From the NCBI RefSeq assembly GCF_000507245.1, contig NC_023035.1, forward strand, positions 2,771,570 to 2,835,569: a DNA stretch of 64,000 nt. Direction: 5' to 3'. Below, piece by piece: positions 35,798 through 45,897 of the stretch; position 1 is the stretch's first letter, and every line of letters starts with the position of its first letter. The position numbers and the translations under genes are program-made. Source of the stretch: Salinispira pacifica. Lineage in GTDB: Bacteria; Spirochaetota; Spirochaetia; DSM-27196; Salinispiraceae. The notes under the pieces were generated by a model. The model made no database searches, was not told the origin of the DNA, and worked only from the letters and a program-made list of their open reading frames with translations.

Positions 35798-36814
35798 ATG
35801 CTCAGTTCGGTACATCAGTTCAGTCACGTCTATGTTGAACGGGATATTACGGAGTCTCCCATGAGCCGGGGAGTTCTGCAGCGCCTGTATGACTCGGGGC
35901 AGAATCCCCGGATCATTCCGGTTGAACATTACAAGGACGTGTTCAACAGACCCCGACAAAGCTTCCGGATCCAAAAACATCAGCCGGCCCTCATCCTGGC
36001 CAGAGAACGGGAGCATTTTCTCTACCGGGGAAATGAGCGCATAAACTCCTGGAAGCAGAGCGGGTTATTCTATAATGCTCTGGTGCGCAACTGCGTGTAT
36101 AACTGCGATTACTGCTTTCTCCAGGGAATGCACGGCTCCGCCCACAGCGTCATGTTTCTGAATAACAGGGATTTTATCCATGCAGCAGAACGGCAGCTTG
36201 AGAAGGGTCCGGTATATATGAGCATTTCGTATCTCAGCGAGATTCTTGCATTCGAACCGCTGTATCCCTACGCCAGGGAGTGGCTGGAGTTCGCACGGGG
36301 ACGGGAAGATTTCGCCCTGGAGATACGCACCAAGAGCGATTATTACCAGGCCATTGCCGACCTTGAACCCTCTGCCAACAGTTTTCTGGTATGGAGCCTG
36401 AGCCCGGAACAGGTGAGCCGGGAACATGAACGGGGGACGGCAAGTTTCCGCAACAGGCTGTTCGCCGCCTCCCGGGCTGCAGAGGACGGCTGGCCTCTGA
36501 AACTCACCTTTGATCCGGTTCTGGAGCTTGAGAACTGGCAGGACCTCTACGGAAATATGATTGAAGAAACCTTCCGCCGCATTCCCCCGGAGAAGGTTCA
36601 GGAAGTGAGCTTCGGGGTATTCCGGATGAATCAGGACTTTCTCAAACGGATCAGAACCGTACGCCCCGAGTCTCCGGTGTTGTACGGGGACTTCCGCAAA
36701 ACCGGCGAACTGGTGAGCTATGCTCCCGATTTTATCCGGGAGGTCCGGGAATTCATGACTGGCAGATTACGCGCGTATATCAGCCCTGAGAAGATCTTTT
36801 TCGTCCACGGGTAA
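35798..36814 (+). CDS. spore-photoproduct-lyase-like radical SAM protein
   Basis: 338 residues. The radical SAM cluster motif is Cys99-x3-Cys103-x2-Cys106 (CVYNCDYC) followed by FLQGMHGSAHSVMFLN. The surrounding pattern (SYLSEILAFE, ALEIRTKSDYY, WSLSPEQVSREHERGTASF and RLFAASRAAEDGWPLKLTFDP) matches the SplB/DNA repair photolyase family, which in spore formers splits the thymine dimer of UV-damaged spores. No sporulation genes are present, so this member may repair or modify DNA or tRNA instead. GGGGGAGG precedes the ATG. The 3' end overlaps the convergent helicase gene by 35 bases. Confidence 0.85.
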   Translation: MLSSVHQFSHVYVERDITESPMSRGVLQRLYDSGQNPRIIPVEHYKDVFNRPRQSFRIQKHQPALILAREREHFLYRGNERINSWKQSGLFYNALVRNCVYNCDYCFLQGMHGSAHSVMFLNNRDFIHAAERQLEKGPVYMSISYLSEILAFEPLYPYAREWLEFARGREDFALEIRTKSDYYQAIADLEPSANSFLVWSLSPEQVSREHERGTASFRNRLFAASRAAEDGWPLKLTFDPVLELENWQDLYGNMIEETFRRIPPEKVQEVSFGVFRMNQDFLKRIRTVRPESPVLYGDFRKTGELVSYAPDFIREVREFMTGRLRAYISPEKIFFVHG

Positions 36815-39083
36815 GGTTCTCCCAGGCACGGCTCAGAGGTTCGGCCTCAGGGGAATCCAGGAAGGTCCGGGTGGTGAATATCTCAAGATGATCCATGGCT
36901 CTGGTAATGCCCACGTAGATCAGATTGCGCTTCTGCCGCAATTCATGTTCCCGGCTCAGCATTTCCGCGGTGCTCAGGGTGGGCAGATGAAACAGCACCA
37001 CAGGAAAGTCCAGCCCCTTGGCGGAATGGATGGGCGAAATTCGCAGGGCGGAAGAAGACTCCTGCCCTGGATCCGGCAGCACACCGAACTCGAAGTCCGG
37101 ATCACGGATGGATTGAAGCTCCAATCCGGTCATCTCCGGCAATTCCCGGCGAAGCTGATCCAGCCGCCTTCGGTCGTGCACAAGAATGCAGATATTGCTG
37201 GGTTCGTATCCGAGAAAATCCACATACAAGCGTATTCTTTCTGCAAGCGCACCGGTAATGCGCATCTCATCCTCGAAGCGGTGAATCACCGGCGGAGGCC
37301 CCTCCCGAAACCCCGGAGGAGGCGTCTCCTGGGTATCGCTGCCGTTCCCCGGCTCACTGGATTTAAACCCCGACAGCTCCATGTAGAGCTCGGCAAACTC
37401 CTGGATGGGAAGACTGTTGCGGAGATTCAGGGAAAGATACCGGCTCTTTCCCCGGATATCGATTCCCGCCCGGGCGAACGGAGACTGCAGGCCGTATATG
37501 CTTTGTCTGTCATCACCCGCCATGATCAGCCGCGCACTGATCCCCCGGAAAAACCGCAGCACCACAGGGGGGAGATCCTGAACCTCATCAATATAGAGGG
37601 TATGGAACCGGGCCGTCCCTACGGGTCCGGATCCGGGGCCGGGTCCGGGGCCGGCTTCCCCTGCCCCGGCATTCCCTGCAGCGGCTCGGGCATCGGATGC
37701 TTCGGGGACCGGATCGTCCCCGACCGAGTTGCCGGCTGACATTCCCGGGGAAGCTGCAGCAGGGAGTGAAGATGAAAGCACAAGGGCCGCAAGATTCCGG
37801 GTGTAGAGCTGCTGTTCTTCAAGCTGATCCCGCAGCCGCTCCTGAATTCTCCACAGGAGGGAACGGTGAAAACCATCGAGTTTTCCCGGCAGCCCTCTGC
37901 GGGAGTACATGTCGTCCACGTATTCTTCCCGGCTCAGGGCATAGCCCCATATCACTTCATTTATTTCAAAAACTATCTGGCGCTGATTCAAAATGGCGAA
38001 CAGTTCCCCGTACGCTTCATCCTCCAGAGATGAAATCAGCACATCCAGTGCATCGGGGAGAAAGCGGCCGTAGCGGATCTCCGCACCTGGCTGGATTTTT
38101 CTCAGATGTCCGGCGATATAGCTGTCGGCGGTTTGTATATGCATGTGTTCAGACTGGATTCCCAGTATTTCGCTGATGTATTTATCGTACTTCACCAGGG
38201 TCCGGGCGAAGGTGAACAGCCCCAGTCTGGGTTCTTCCTCGAAGCCCAGTGTGTTCTGGGCCGCCTGCTGCCGCAGACTCTCCAGAAGAACCACAGTTTT
38301 CCCGCTTCCCGCAGGTCCCCTGATGAGCAGCTGATGTTCCCGGGCAATGTCCGCAGCCGCTTCCCGCTGCTGTCGGCTCAGGCGCACGATGCTTTGCTCG
38401 AAATCCCGTCTGGTGCGGGTGAAAATAGAGAGACGAAGAAGCTCATCCCGGTAGCTGTTGAGCCACTCGTATTCTCCGGCAGCTGCTTCTCCCGGGCCTC
38501 GGCTGCCCGCCTGATCCGCCCGGCGGCGGAGATCTTTTATCTCCATATCTTTCATCTGCAGTGCCAGCCTGGCCTTCCGCAGCTCGTTAAATTCCGCCTC
38601 GGCGGATTGCCGGGTTTCCCATATATCCAGATTATCCCTGATTTTCTGAAGGTGAGGGCTCTCAATTCCGCTGAGACGGCAGAATTCTAAAAATGACCAG
38701 GTTTCGGCCTTTGCCTCATCAACACTCACTTCCTGAAATCTTCGCAGAACACCCTGCAGAAGTCTGTGGCTCGCCTCCATTTGGGAGAGCCTGCTGATCC
38801 CCCTGAGTTTCAAGGCCCGGTTATCTCCGCCGGTTCCCAGCAAATACTGCCGGTACATTCCGATTTTTTCCTGAAAGCTGTAACTTTCCGGAGAAGAATG
38901 GGTGGGAGATAATTGATCTGTTCCGCCGTCCCGGGAAGGACCATCAAGCCCTAGGCGCTGATTCATAACCTTCTCGGCATATGCGTGCAGGCTGAGCATA
39001 AAAAACCCGGGATCTGCCCCCAGCATGCTGACGAGTCTGCGGATTTCGCTGCGGGATTCATCCCGGGTGTCCTGTTGCATCAT
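36780..39083 (-). CDS. UvrD/Rep-type superfamily 1 helicase
   Basis: 767 residues. An N-terminal helical, coiled-coil-rich region (about 1-230) precedes the helicase core. Core motifs: Walker A IRGPAGSGKTVV (about residue 255), Walker B LYIDEVQDLPP, motif III MAGDDRQSIYG, motif V ISPIHSAKGLDFPVV and motif VI YVGITRAMDHL. It should be an ATP-driven 3'-5' DNA (or DNA-RNA) translocase. A Gly/Pro-rich stretch (GEAGPGPGPGSGP) interrupts the core before Walker B. The N-terminal domain is not that of UvrD, Rep or PcrA, so the exact role is open. Last gene of a minus-strand run behind a C11-like lipoprotein and an MCP. Confidence 0.88.
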   Translation of the reverse strand: MMQQDTRDESRSEIRRLVSMLGADPGFFMLSLHAYAEKVMNQRLGLDGPSRDGGTDQLSPTHSSPESYSFQEKIGMYRQYLLGTGGDNRALKLRGISRLSQMEASHRLLQGVLRRFQEVSVDEAKAETWSFLEFCRLSGIESPHLQKIRDNLDIWETRQSAEAEFNELRKARLALQMKDMEIKDLRRRADQAGSRGPGEAAAGEYEWLNSYRDELLRLSIFTRTRRDFEQSIVRLSRQQREAAADIAREHQLLIRGPAGSGKTVVLLESLRQQAAQNTLGFEEEPRLGLFTFARTLVKYDKYISEILGIQSEHMHIQTADSYIAGHLRKIQPGAEIRYGRFLPDALDVLISSLEDEAYGELFAILNQRQIVFEINEVIWGYALSREEYVDDMYSRRGLPGKLDGFHRSLLWRIQERLRDQLEEQQLYTRNLAALVLSSSLPAAASPGMSAGNSVGDDPVPEASDARAAAGNAGAGEAGPGPGPGSGPVGTARFHTLYIDEVQDLPPVVLRFFRGISARLIMAGDDRQSIYGLQSPFARAGIDIRGKSRYLSLNLRNSLPIQEFAELYMELSGFKSSEPGNGSDTQETPPPGFREGPPPVIHRFEDEMRITGALAERIRLYVDFLGYEPSNICILVHDRRRLDQLRRELPEMTGLELQSIRDPDFEFGVLPDPGQESSSALRISPIHSAKGLDFPVVLFHLPTLSTAEMLSREHELRQKRNLIYVGITRAMDHLEIFTTRTFLDSPEAEPLSRAWENLTRGRKRSSQG

Positions 39084-39109
39084 CCCTGAGTATACGGATG
39101 GGGAAGCGG

Positions 39110-40654
39110 CTATTCAATAAGGTCGAACCATAGCCTGTCCAATAAGGAAGGGGTGCAGCCCGGAGCCCAGAAAGAATCCCTGCAGAATCCAAGCCTGCCG
39201 GAACAGTATCCCATTTCCTCTCCGCTGTACTCCAGGGGAAAGCGGGGATCTGCTTCCCCGTTACTGAAGAGGGAAACCAGAAGCATGTGCACCGGATCGG
39301 CGGCCTCCGCCGGGTATGCACGGTGCACCAGGGCAGCCAGCTCTTCCTCCAGCGCAGATTTTAAGGATTCAAACCCTGCCCGTCCCTCCATACGCTGACG
39401 TTCTGTGGCATTCACCGGAATAAACAGCCCGCTTCCCGTTTCGCCCAAAAGGGAACGGGGCGAAATACGCAGATCCCCCGGTGTGGTGTACCACATCGAA
39501 GATTCCATCAGTTCCAGGCGGTATTCATCCCGTGTGTCTGTATCGCTGAGTCTGGAGGTAATTTCACTGCAGACTTCATTCATCACGGGCAGCAGACCTT
39601 CCCAGGCGGAGGGAAGGAGAAGCACAGACCCGTTCTCCGGAAGTAGAAGGGAGTAATCCAGACCTGCATCCAGACAGCCGGCGGTTCCGGAAAGCAGGCC
39701 GTTTTCCGATTCTGTATGCGGCTCGGCATCCGGTTCGGCGCCTTGTCCTGCATCCGAAACCTGCCTGGCGTATTGCCTTTCCGGCTCTGTATGCCCGCCC
39801 CCGGGAGAGCTTTCCAGCATGGAGTGGATCAGCTCCATTACCTCTGTGTAATCCCTCCCCGCCAGGGGAAACTGTCCCGACATGCCCAGTATTGCGGGCG
39901 GGGAGACTCCGGTACCCAGCCATGAGCCATAGACTTCATAGCTCAGTTCAATTGAAGAGCTGAAACCCGAATCGAAACAGATCAGATCAATCTCCCTCCC
40001 CCGCTCCGCCAGAATGTCGGCAAAGTCCGGAAGAGTCAAATAGGATCCCGTTGACTGATCATAGAGCACTCCCCGGTAGGGATGACCGGATTCACCCGCC
40101 ACGATCAACAGTTGAAGGCCTTCACCGGCATCCCGGAACATTTCACACCAGTCCAGGGCCGCAGCGAGAGCGTCTCCGGGAGAAACGGCCTGATTCCACC
40201 CGGCAAACTCCGCCCTTCTCCACACCCCCTCTGCCAGAATATGCAGTCCAGGAGGAAGTGAATCATGCCCGCTTCGTTCACCGCAGGCATATGCCACACG
40301 CAGATCCACTCCGGGATATACCTCCGGCGGAAGATCAGGACGGGAGTCGGAGATATGTGCCGAAGAATGCAGTTCATCCAGATCGGAAAGAACTGCCTGA
40401 TAGTCACCGTTATCCGCCCAGGCAAAGTAGAGAATCTGCAGCTCCGCAGAATCTTCCTGGGGCGGTGGATGGGGATCCGGGTCGGCCGCTTCGGTTTCCC
40501 CTCCAATGGGATGAATAATCCGCTGGGGCGTACATCCGTTGGGCAGAAGTATGAGACAGACCGGAAGCAGCAGATGGAAAAGCAGCTTCAGTATGAAAGC
40601 GATGGGCGGCGGATATGAACCCGCCGGAATATGTGCATATGGGTTCATACACAC
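39110..40654 (-). CDS. clostripain (C11)-like lipoprotein, apparently non-catalytic
   Basis: 514 residues. A long N-terminal hydrophobic segment ends in LLPNGC (Cys41), a lipoprotein signal. The sequence then follows the C11 clostripain layout: AWADNGDYQAVLSDLDEL, LLIVAGESGHPYRG and IDLICFDSGFSSSIELSYEVYG. In active C11 proteases the last block reads DAC (nucleophile Cys) and the earlier one ends in a DHG with the catalytic His. Here the Cys position is Gly and the DHG is not evident, so a pseudo-protease is likely. Middle section contains a low-complexity Glu/Pro stretch. 12 bases downstream of the MCP gene. Confidence 0.7.
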   Translation of the reverse strand: MCMNPYAHIPAGSYPPPIAFILKLLFHLLLPVCLILLPNGCTPQRIIHPIGGETEAADPDPHPPPQEDSAELQILYFAWADNGDYQAVLSDLDELHSSAHISDSRPDLPPEVYPGVDLRVAYACGERSGHDSLPPGLHILAEGVWRRAEFAGWNQAVSPGDALAAALDWCEMFRDAGEGLQLLIVAGESGHPYRGVLYDQSTGSYLTLPDFADILAERGREIDLICFDSGFSSSIELSYEVYGSWLGTGVSPPAILGMSGQFPLAGRDYTEVMELIHSMLESSPGGGHTEPERQYARQVSDAGQGAEPDAEPHTESENGLLSGTAGCLDAGLDYSLLLPENGSVLLLPSAWEGLLPVMNEVCSEITSRLSDTDTRDEYRLELMESSMWYTTPGDLRISPRSLLGETGSGLFIPVNATERQRMEGRAGFESLKSALEEELAALVHRAYPAEAADPVHMLLVSLFSNGEADPRFPLEYSGEEMGYCSGRLGFCRDSFWAPGCTPSLLDRLWFDLIE

Positions 40655-40666
40655 ATAACCGGGAAA

Positions 40667-42667
40667 TTACGTCTCCTGCTTGGCGTTGGCGGAATTCAGT
40701 CGGGAAACTATGAGATTATTTTCCCGGATAAGCTGTTTCAGATGTTCCACGAAGCGATCCACATCTTTCAGGGACTGAAGATTGCCCTCCATCACCTGGC
40801 GGATATCCGCAGCGGCCGCATCCAGATCCTGCATGCGCTGTTGAACCTGGTTGCTTTCACCCGCCTGACTGCGGGTAAGCTCGGCGGCCTGCCGGCTGAG
40901 ATCCAGCAGAGTGGAGACCGCTTCCTGAATATCCTTGTTTCCCTGCTCCTGCTCAACCATGGCCTGGGAGATCTCCTCGATGAGCCGGGAATTGGTTTTC
41001 ACAGCTGAGCTGATTTCATGAAAGCTGTCCATGGCCCTTCTTCCGGTCTCAAGCCCCTGGCTGCTGTAATTGTTCATGGACTTGATGAGCTGGGTGATCT
41101 CCGTTGCGGTTTTGGAGGCATCTCCAGCCAGGGAGCGCACTTCGGTGGCAACCACCGCAAACCCGCTGCCCACATCTCCGGCATGGGCGGCCTCAATGGC
41201 CGCATTCATGGCAAGAAGATTGGTCTGGGCGGCAATCTTTGCAATCTGACCTACACTCTTGCTCACCTCTTCCGCCGCCTGGTCGATATTCTCAATGCCC
41301 TGAATCAGCTCATTCATGTCTTTCTCACCGGCGGAAGCCTTACCCTCAAGAACCTGGGTGCTCTCTGCGGTTTCCCGGGCATTTTTACTTACCGAAGCGA
41401 TATTGGCTATAAGCTCCTCCACCGAAGAGGAGCTTGCTTCCACCGCCTCATTCTGCTTCTCCAGATTGCCCGAGGAGGTGCGAATGTTGGCAATGAGTTT
41501 TTCCACATCCGAATCCGCCTGTTCCAGGGCGGAATGCTGAATACCGATATGTTCCTGAACCTGCCGGATTCCCCGGTCGATGTTTTCACCCAGCTGTTCG
41601 GCTGTGGAACTGATTTCATCCAGCCGGGAAGACAGCTCCCCTGCATCCCGAACCGAACTGCTGATGGCCGAGAAAAGGGCAGCCTGGCTGTCGATAAACG
41701 AATTCAGGTGGCTGATGGCCAGTCCCAGCTCATCATCATCGGTAACAATCAGTTTATTCCGGCTCTCCGCCTGGCCGCGGGAAAGATCACCGATACCCTG
41801 CTCAAGAAGCTTCAGCCGGCTGGAGTAAGGTCTGGATTCTATGAACACCGCCAGTGCGGACATTGCGGTAATGATTCCCGCAAGGAGAAACATTTTCCCG
41901 AAGAATTCTGTGAGCCGCGGTCGCAGCCGGGGACTGTTGATTGTCAGGTCCGGAGCATTTCCTTCCAGGGCCTGCTCCCATAGCTCCATACGGTAATCGG
42001 CCACTTCAGTAGCTGCGGACCCCGCATCCACTTCTCCGGGAGCCAGAAGCTCTTCCTCCAGATATCCCATTCCCGAGGCCAGGAGCAGACCGGTGGCAAA
42101 CACGATAATGGTCATGGCCATCATGAACTGACGCTTCTCCCAGGCATTTTTCCGGTGATGGTCCAGATGGGTTCTCCGCCGCAGCCTGTGAAGGGTGAGA
42201 CTGTAGCGCTCAAAGAGGCGAAGTTCCACAAAGAGGACATAAAATCCGAAGGAGGCGGAGTACACCAGAATGGTGAGAAGATCAAAACTGAAAAAGGGTT
42301 GCCCCTGGGCGGATACCCGGACAGCGTACTGGGCGGCAGGCCCCACAAGAAAGCCGAGAACGTTCACCACCGCTAGAATCCCGGGAACCCGGTTCAATAG
42401 CCTGTCCAGACGGATTTCCTCGAAAGAATCCAGGAGATCCCCCCGCTTCAGTCTGCGTTCGGCGGAGGATATTCCCGCCATTGCGAAAAAGAGGACTATG
42501 GATGCAGCTACAACCAGGGCGGTGACGATCAGTTGAAAGGTTCCGAACTGATGGAAATATATGCTCCAGTCCCTCTGTACGTAAAAGATGCTGAAATTCC
42601 ACTGTAAAAACGTGCTTATATACGATACCGTCGCAACGGCAAGAATTGTTTTCCATCGTATGGACAT
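40667..42667 (-). CDS. methyl-accepting chemotaxis protein with multi-TM sensor
   Basis: 666 residues. About six hydrophobic segments lie in the first 290 residues, with a short loop of about 60 residues before the last, instead of the classical two TM plus periplasmic domain. A HAMP region follows (about 285-340), then a long coiled coil whose tip IAAQTNLLAMNAAIEAAHAG is the standard CheA/CheW contact. No CheB/CheR pentapeptide tail is evident (ends SANAKQET). It should signal to the chemotaxis kinase from the inner membrane. Downstream neighbours are the C11-like lipoprotein and the helicase. Ligand unknown. Confidence 0.92.
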   Translation of the reverse strand: MSIRWKTILAVATVSYISTFLQWNFSIFYVQRDWSIYFHQFGTFQLIVTALVVAASIVLFFAMAGISSAERRLKRGDLLDSFEEIRLDRLLNRVPGILAVVNVLGFLVGPAAQYAVRVSAQGQPFFSFDLLTILVYSASFGFYVLFVELRLFERYSLTLHRLRRRTHLDHHRKNAWEKRQFMMAMTIIVFATGLLLASGMGYLEEELLAPGEVDAGSAATEVADYRMELWEQALEGNAPDLTINSPRLRPRLTEFFGKMFLLAGIITAMSALAVFIESRPYSSRLKLLEQGIGDLSRGQAESRNKLIVTDDDELGLAISHLNSFIDSQAALFSAISSSVRDAGELSSRLDEISSTAEQLGENIDRGIRQVQEHIGIQHSALEQADSDVEKLIANIRTSSGNLEKQNEAVEASSSSVEELIANIASVSKNARETAESTQVLEGKASAGEKDMNELIQGIENIDQAAEEVSKSVGQIAKIAAQTNLLAMNAAIEAAHAGDVGSGFAVVATEVRSLAGDASKTATEITQLIKSMNNYSSQGLETGRRAMDSFHEISSAVKTNSRLIEEISQAMVEQEQGNKDIQEAVSTLLDLSRQAAELTRSQAGESNQVQQRMQDLDAAAADIRQVMEGNLQSLKDVDRFVEHLKQLIRENNLIVSRLNSANAKQET

Positions 42668-42722
42668 AATTTTTCCTCTTTACTCCATTATGGTCGGATT
42701 GTAGAAATTATGGAAGCGGAAA

Positions 42723-44363
42723 TCAATACGAGGGGTCATACATTACCCCCTGAATCAGTTCTCTTAGATCGTCGGGATGGGGATATCTGGCCAGGTTCTG
42801 TTCATAGGCTTTCAGAGCCACCGCCTCGGCAATATCCAGGCTGATATTTCGCAATTCTGTAAGGGGTGGAAATATGGATCCCCGTTCCAGCTGCTCCTGC
42901 TTCACCCTGGCGGCAAGGGCATCGGCGGCGGCCAGGAACATGCTGTCGCTGATGCGGCTGGCTGCAACGGATATTGCTCCAAGCCCCACACCCGGGAATA
43001 TGTACACATTGTTGCCCTGGGCCGGTTCGAAACGCTTTCCTTCATACTCCAGGGGCTGAAAGGGACTGCCTGAAGCGAATATGGCCCGGCCTGAGGACCA
43101 TTCGTAGGCCTGGGCGGCGCTGCACTCCGCCCGGTCTGTGGGATTGGACAGGGCAAAGATGATGGGACGCTGCTGAACCGCCGCCATACTCTCCACCACT
43201 TCCCGGCTGAAAGTGCCGGGTACGCCGGTGGCGCCGATTATGGCATGGGGCTCAAATTCCCTGATGGCCGAAACAAAGTCCCGGGCCTCGGAATCCACCG
43301 AATATTCGATGTTCTGGGGGGTAAGATCCTTCCGGGAGCTGATGAGCAGGCCGTGTTCATCCACAAACTGAACCTGTTTTCTGGCCTCCCCTTCACTCAG
43401 GCCCGCTTCCATCAGCGCCCGTGTCAGCAGATGAGCCATTCCTGTGGCCGCCGAGCCGGCGCCCAGGAACATCACCCTCAAATCCCTCAGCGGCGTACCG
43501 CTGATCCGGAGAGCAGCCTTCAGCCCCGCAACGGCCACTGCTGCGGTACCCTGAATATCATCATTAAAAGACAGCACCGCCTGCCGGAAGCGCTTGAGAT
43601 GGTGGTAGGCGTTGGGGGTGGCGAAATCCTCGAACTGGATCAGGGCCTTGGGGTACTTATCCTGCACCGAAAATACGAACTCCTCCACCAGACTCTGGTA
43701 TTCCCTGCCCCGGAGACGTGCATGGGGCCATCCCATGTAGAGGGGATCATTGAGAAGTTCCGTGTTATCGGTACCCACATCGAGCATTACCGGCATGCAG
43801 CGCAGGGGATCGATCCCTCCTGCGGCGGTATAGAGAGAAAGCTTGCCGATGGGAATTCCCATGCCGTTTGCCCCCAGATCGCCGAGCCCCAGAATCCGCT
43901 CTCCGTCGGTAACCACAATGATCCGCACATCTTCAACCGGCCAGTTATTGAGAATATCCCTGATATGTCCTTTGTCTTCCGGAGTAATATAGAAGCCCTT
44001 GGCATGACGGAAAATATTGGCGAACTGCTGACAGGCCTGACCTACTGTGGGGGTGTAGACAATGGGCAAGAGCTCCCGGATATTATCCATGAGAACCCGG
44101 AAGAACAGCCGTTCGTTCCGCTCTTCCAGGGAGCGCAGGAAAATATAGCGCTCCATGTTGTTTTCCTTCCTTCGGAAGTTTTCCATCACCCGCTGTGCCT
44201 GAAGCTCCTGGGAGGAAATCTGGTAGGGAAGAAGGCCCCTCAGTCCCAGATTACGCCGCTCTTCCCGGGTGAAGCCGGTTCCCTTGTTGCTCCGTGAATC
44301 GTGAATTATATCCATGCCTCGGAGAGGCCGTTCCCGCTCTGCCATGCCTTCATGGTAGCTCAT
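42723..44363 (-). CDS. maeA: NAD-dependent malic enzyme
   Basis: The ATG at 44363 (behind GGGGG) is preferred; the frame is open to a GTG at 44393. About 546 residues, the long SfcA/MaeA class. It oxidatively decarboxylates malate to pyruvate. Family motifs: ELLPIVYTPTVGQACQ, GERILGLGDLGANGMGIPIGK (the malate/NAD region), FEDFATPNAYHHLKR, LSFNDDIQGTAAV, and FLGAGSAATGMAHLL for NAD binding. It starts within a few dozen bases of the end of the ABC ATPase gene and is followed by the MCP. Cytoplasmic; works with ppc and pyk at the C3-C4 node. Confidence 0.93.
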   Translation of the reverse strand: MSYHEGMAERERPLRGMDIIHDSRSNKGTGFTREERRNLGLRGLLPYQISSQELQAQRVMENFRRKENNMERYIFLRSLEERNERLFFRVLMDNIRELLPIVYTPTVGQACQQFANIFRHAKGFYITPEDKGHIRDILNNWPVEDVRIIVVTDGERILGLGDLGANGMGIPIGKLSLYTAAGGIDPLRCMPVMLDVGTDNTELLNDPLYMGWPHARLRGREYQSLVEEFVFSVQDKYPKALIQFEDFATPNAYHHLKRFRQAVLSFNDDIQGTAAVAVAGLKAALRISGTPLRDLRVMFLGAGSAATGMAHLLTRALMEAGLSEGEARKQVQFVDEHGLLISSRKDLTPQNIEYSVDSEARDFVSAIREFEPHAIIGATGVPGTFSREVVESMAAVQQRPIIFALSNPTDRAECSAAQAYEWSSGRAIFASGSPFQPLEYEGKRFEPAQGNNVYIFPGVGLGAISVAASRISDSMFLAAADALAARVKQEQLERGSIFPPLTELRNISLDIAEAVALKAYEQNLARYPHPDDLRELIQGVMYDPSY

Positions 44364-44408
44364 GGAGACCCCCGGGGCAAGCCGGGAGTTCACAATTCAC
44401 ATGAGGTT

Positions 44409-45131
44409 CTACAATACCTTCGAGAGAAAATCCTTCAGCCTGGGGTGCTCGGGCTGTGCAAAAAGCTGCGCAGGAGGATTTTCCTCCAGGATTTCCCCTT
44501 CATCCATAAAGAGAATCCGGTTTCCCACCTCCCTGGCGAAGCCCATCTCGTGGCTTACAACCACCATGGTCATCCCTTCGGAAGCAAGGAGCCGCATAAC
44601 ATCCAGCACTTCACCCACCATTTCCGGGTCAAGTGCGCTGGTGGGTTCGTCAAAGAGCATCACATCCGGGTTCATGGCCAGAGCCCGCACGATGGCGATA
44701 CGCTGTTTCTGACCGCCGGAAAGCCGGGACGGATACTCATGGGCCTTGTCCTCAAGTCCCACCCGTTTCAGCAGCTCCATCCCCTTCTCTTCCGCAGATT
44801 CTTTGCTCAGTCCTTTCAGACGGATGGGGGCCAGGGTGATATTTCCCATCACATCCAGATGGGGAAAGAGGTTGAAATTCTGGAACACCATACCCATTTT
44901 CTGACGCTGCTGGTTGATGTCGTTGGTACCTGAGGTAATATCCACCCCTTCAAAGAGGATGCGCCCCTGGGTGGGCATTTCCAGCAGGTTGAGACAGCGC
45001 AAAAAGGTGCTTTTTCCCGAACCCGAAGGGCCGATCACCACCACCACTTCGCCGGTCTGCACTTCCACATCCAGGCCTTTGAGAACATGGAGATCCCCGA
45101 AATTTTTATGAAGTCCTTCTACATTAATCAC
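44409..45131 (-). CDS. polar amino-acid ABC transporter ATPase
   Basis: 240 residues. Walker [12 protein letters not shown] signature LSGGQ, Walker B VMLFDEP, D loop SALDPEM and switch His in SHEMG. This is the GlnQ/ArtP/HisP class of polar amino-acid ATPases. It powers the permease encoded immediately upstream, whose gene overlaps by 8 bases. Third gene of the binding protein-permease-ATPase operon. The amino acid carried is not readable. Confidence 0.95.
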   Translation of the reverse strand: MINVEGLHKNFGDLHVLKGLDVEVQTGEVVVVIGPSGSGKSTFLRCLNLLEMPTQGRILFEGVDITSGTNDINQQRQKMGMVFQNFNLFPHLDVMGNITLAPIRLKGLSKESAEEKGMELLKRVGLEDKAHEYPSRLSGGQKQRIAIVRALAMNPDVMLFDEPTSALDPEMVGEVLDVMRLLASEGMTMVVVSHEMGFAREVGNRILFMDEGEILEENPPAQLFAQPEHPRLKDFLSKVL

Positions 45132-45795
45132 TGCTTCTCAGCCTCCTTTCGGCATTGCCAAGCAGCCGGGATATGGTTGATGTAAGGAGAAAATAGATTA
45201 CCGCTGCAATAATCAGCGGTTCCATGGGCCGGTAGGTTGCCCCCCGGACGATTCCCGCATTGTACATCAGCTCGGAAATTCCGATAACCGAAACGATGGA
45301 GGATTCCTTGATCACCACTACGAACTCATTTCCCAGTGCCGGCAGAATGTTTTTCACCGCCTGGGGCAGGATCACCAGACGCATGCTCTCCCGGTGATTG
45401 AATCCCAGACTGCGGGATGCCTCCATCTGTCCTTTGTCCACGGCCTGAATGCCCGCTCTGATGATCTCCGCTACATAGGCGCTTGAATTGATGGAAAGGG
45501 CGATGATCCCGGGAATAAACCGGGATAAGTCCACTCCCAGCAGCATGGTCTGGGGGATATTAATGGGCAGACCGTAGTAAATGATGAAAATCTGCACCAG
45601 CACGGGGGTACCCCGGATCACATTAATGTAGGCTCTGGCGGGGAACGACAGGAGGGGATTCTTATTCAGCCTCAAAAGTGAAATAACCAGTCCCATCAGC
45701 GTCCCCAGCATTACCGTGAAGAGGGCCAGTACCACCGTATTCACCGTGCCGAATACAAAGTAGCTCCAATACTCCCCCAGAAAGCTGAAATTCAT
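45124..45795 (-). CDS. polar amino-acid ABC transporter permease
   Basis: 223 residues with about five membrane segments, HisM/GlnP family. The EAA-type loop with the conserved Gly is visible ([22 protein letters not shown]), the contact site with the ATPase. Overlaps the ATPase start by 8 bases and lies about 100 bases behind the binding-protein gene, across a terminator-like hairpin. Confidence 0.93.
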   Translation of the reverse strand: MNFSFLGEYWSYFVFGTVNTVVLALFTVMLGTLMGLVISLLRLNKNPLLSFPARAYINVIRGTPVLVQIFIIYYGLPINIPQTMLLGVDLSRFIPGIIALSINSSAYVAEIIRAGIQAVDKGQMEASRSLGFNHRESMRLVILPQAVKNILPALGNEFVVVIKESSIVSVIGISELMYNAGIVRGATYRPMEPLIIAAVIYFLLTSTISRLLGNAERRLRSSD

Positions 45796-45820
45796 AGTTG
45801 CCCTCCCGTTTTCGGAAAAA

Positions 45821-45852
45821 TAAAAATGCCCCTGCCGGAAATCAGCAGGGGC
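45821..45852 (-). terminator. attenuating terminator between binding-protein and permease genes
   Basis: On the minus strand GCCCCTGC and GCAGGGGC form a perfect 8-bp stem followed by ATTTTTATTTTT. Sited within the operon, it would cut most transcripts after the binding-protein gene, giving the usual excess of binding protein over membrane parts. Confidence 0.7.
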
Positions 45853-45897
45853 GCTTTACATGGATTTTCGATTGTGATCTCCATGCAGTACAGCGTG

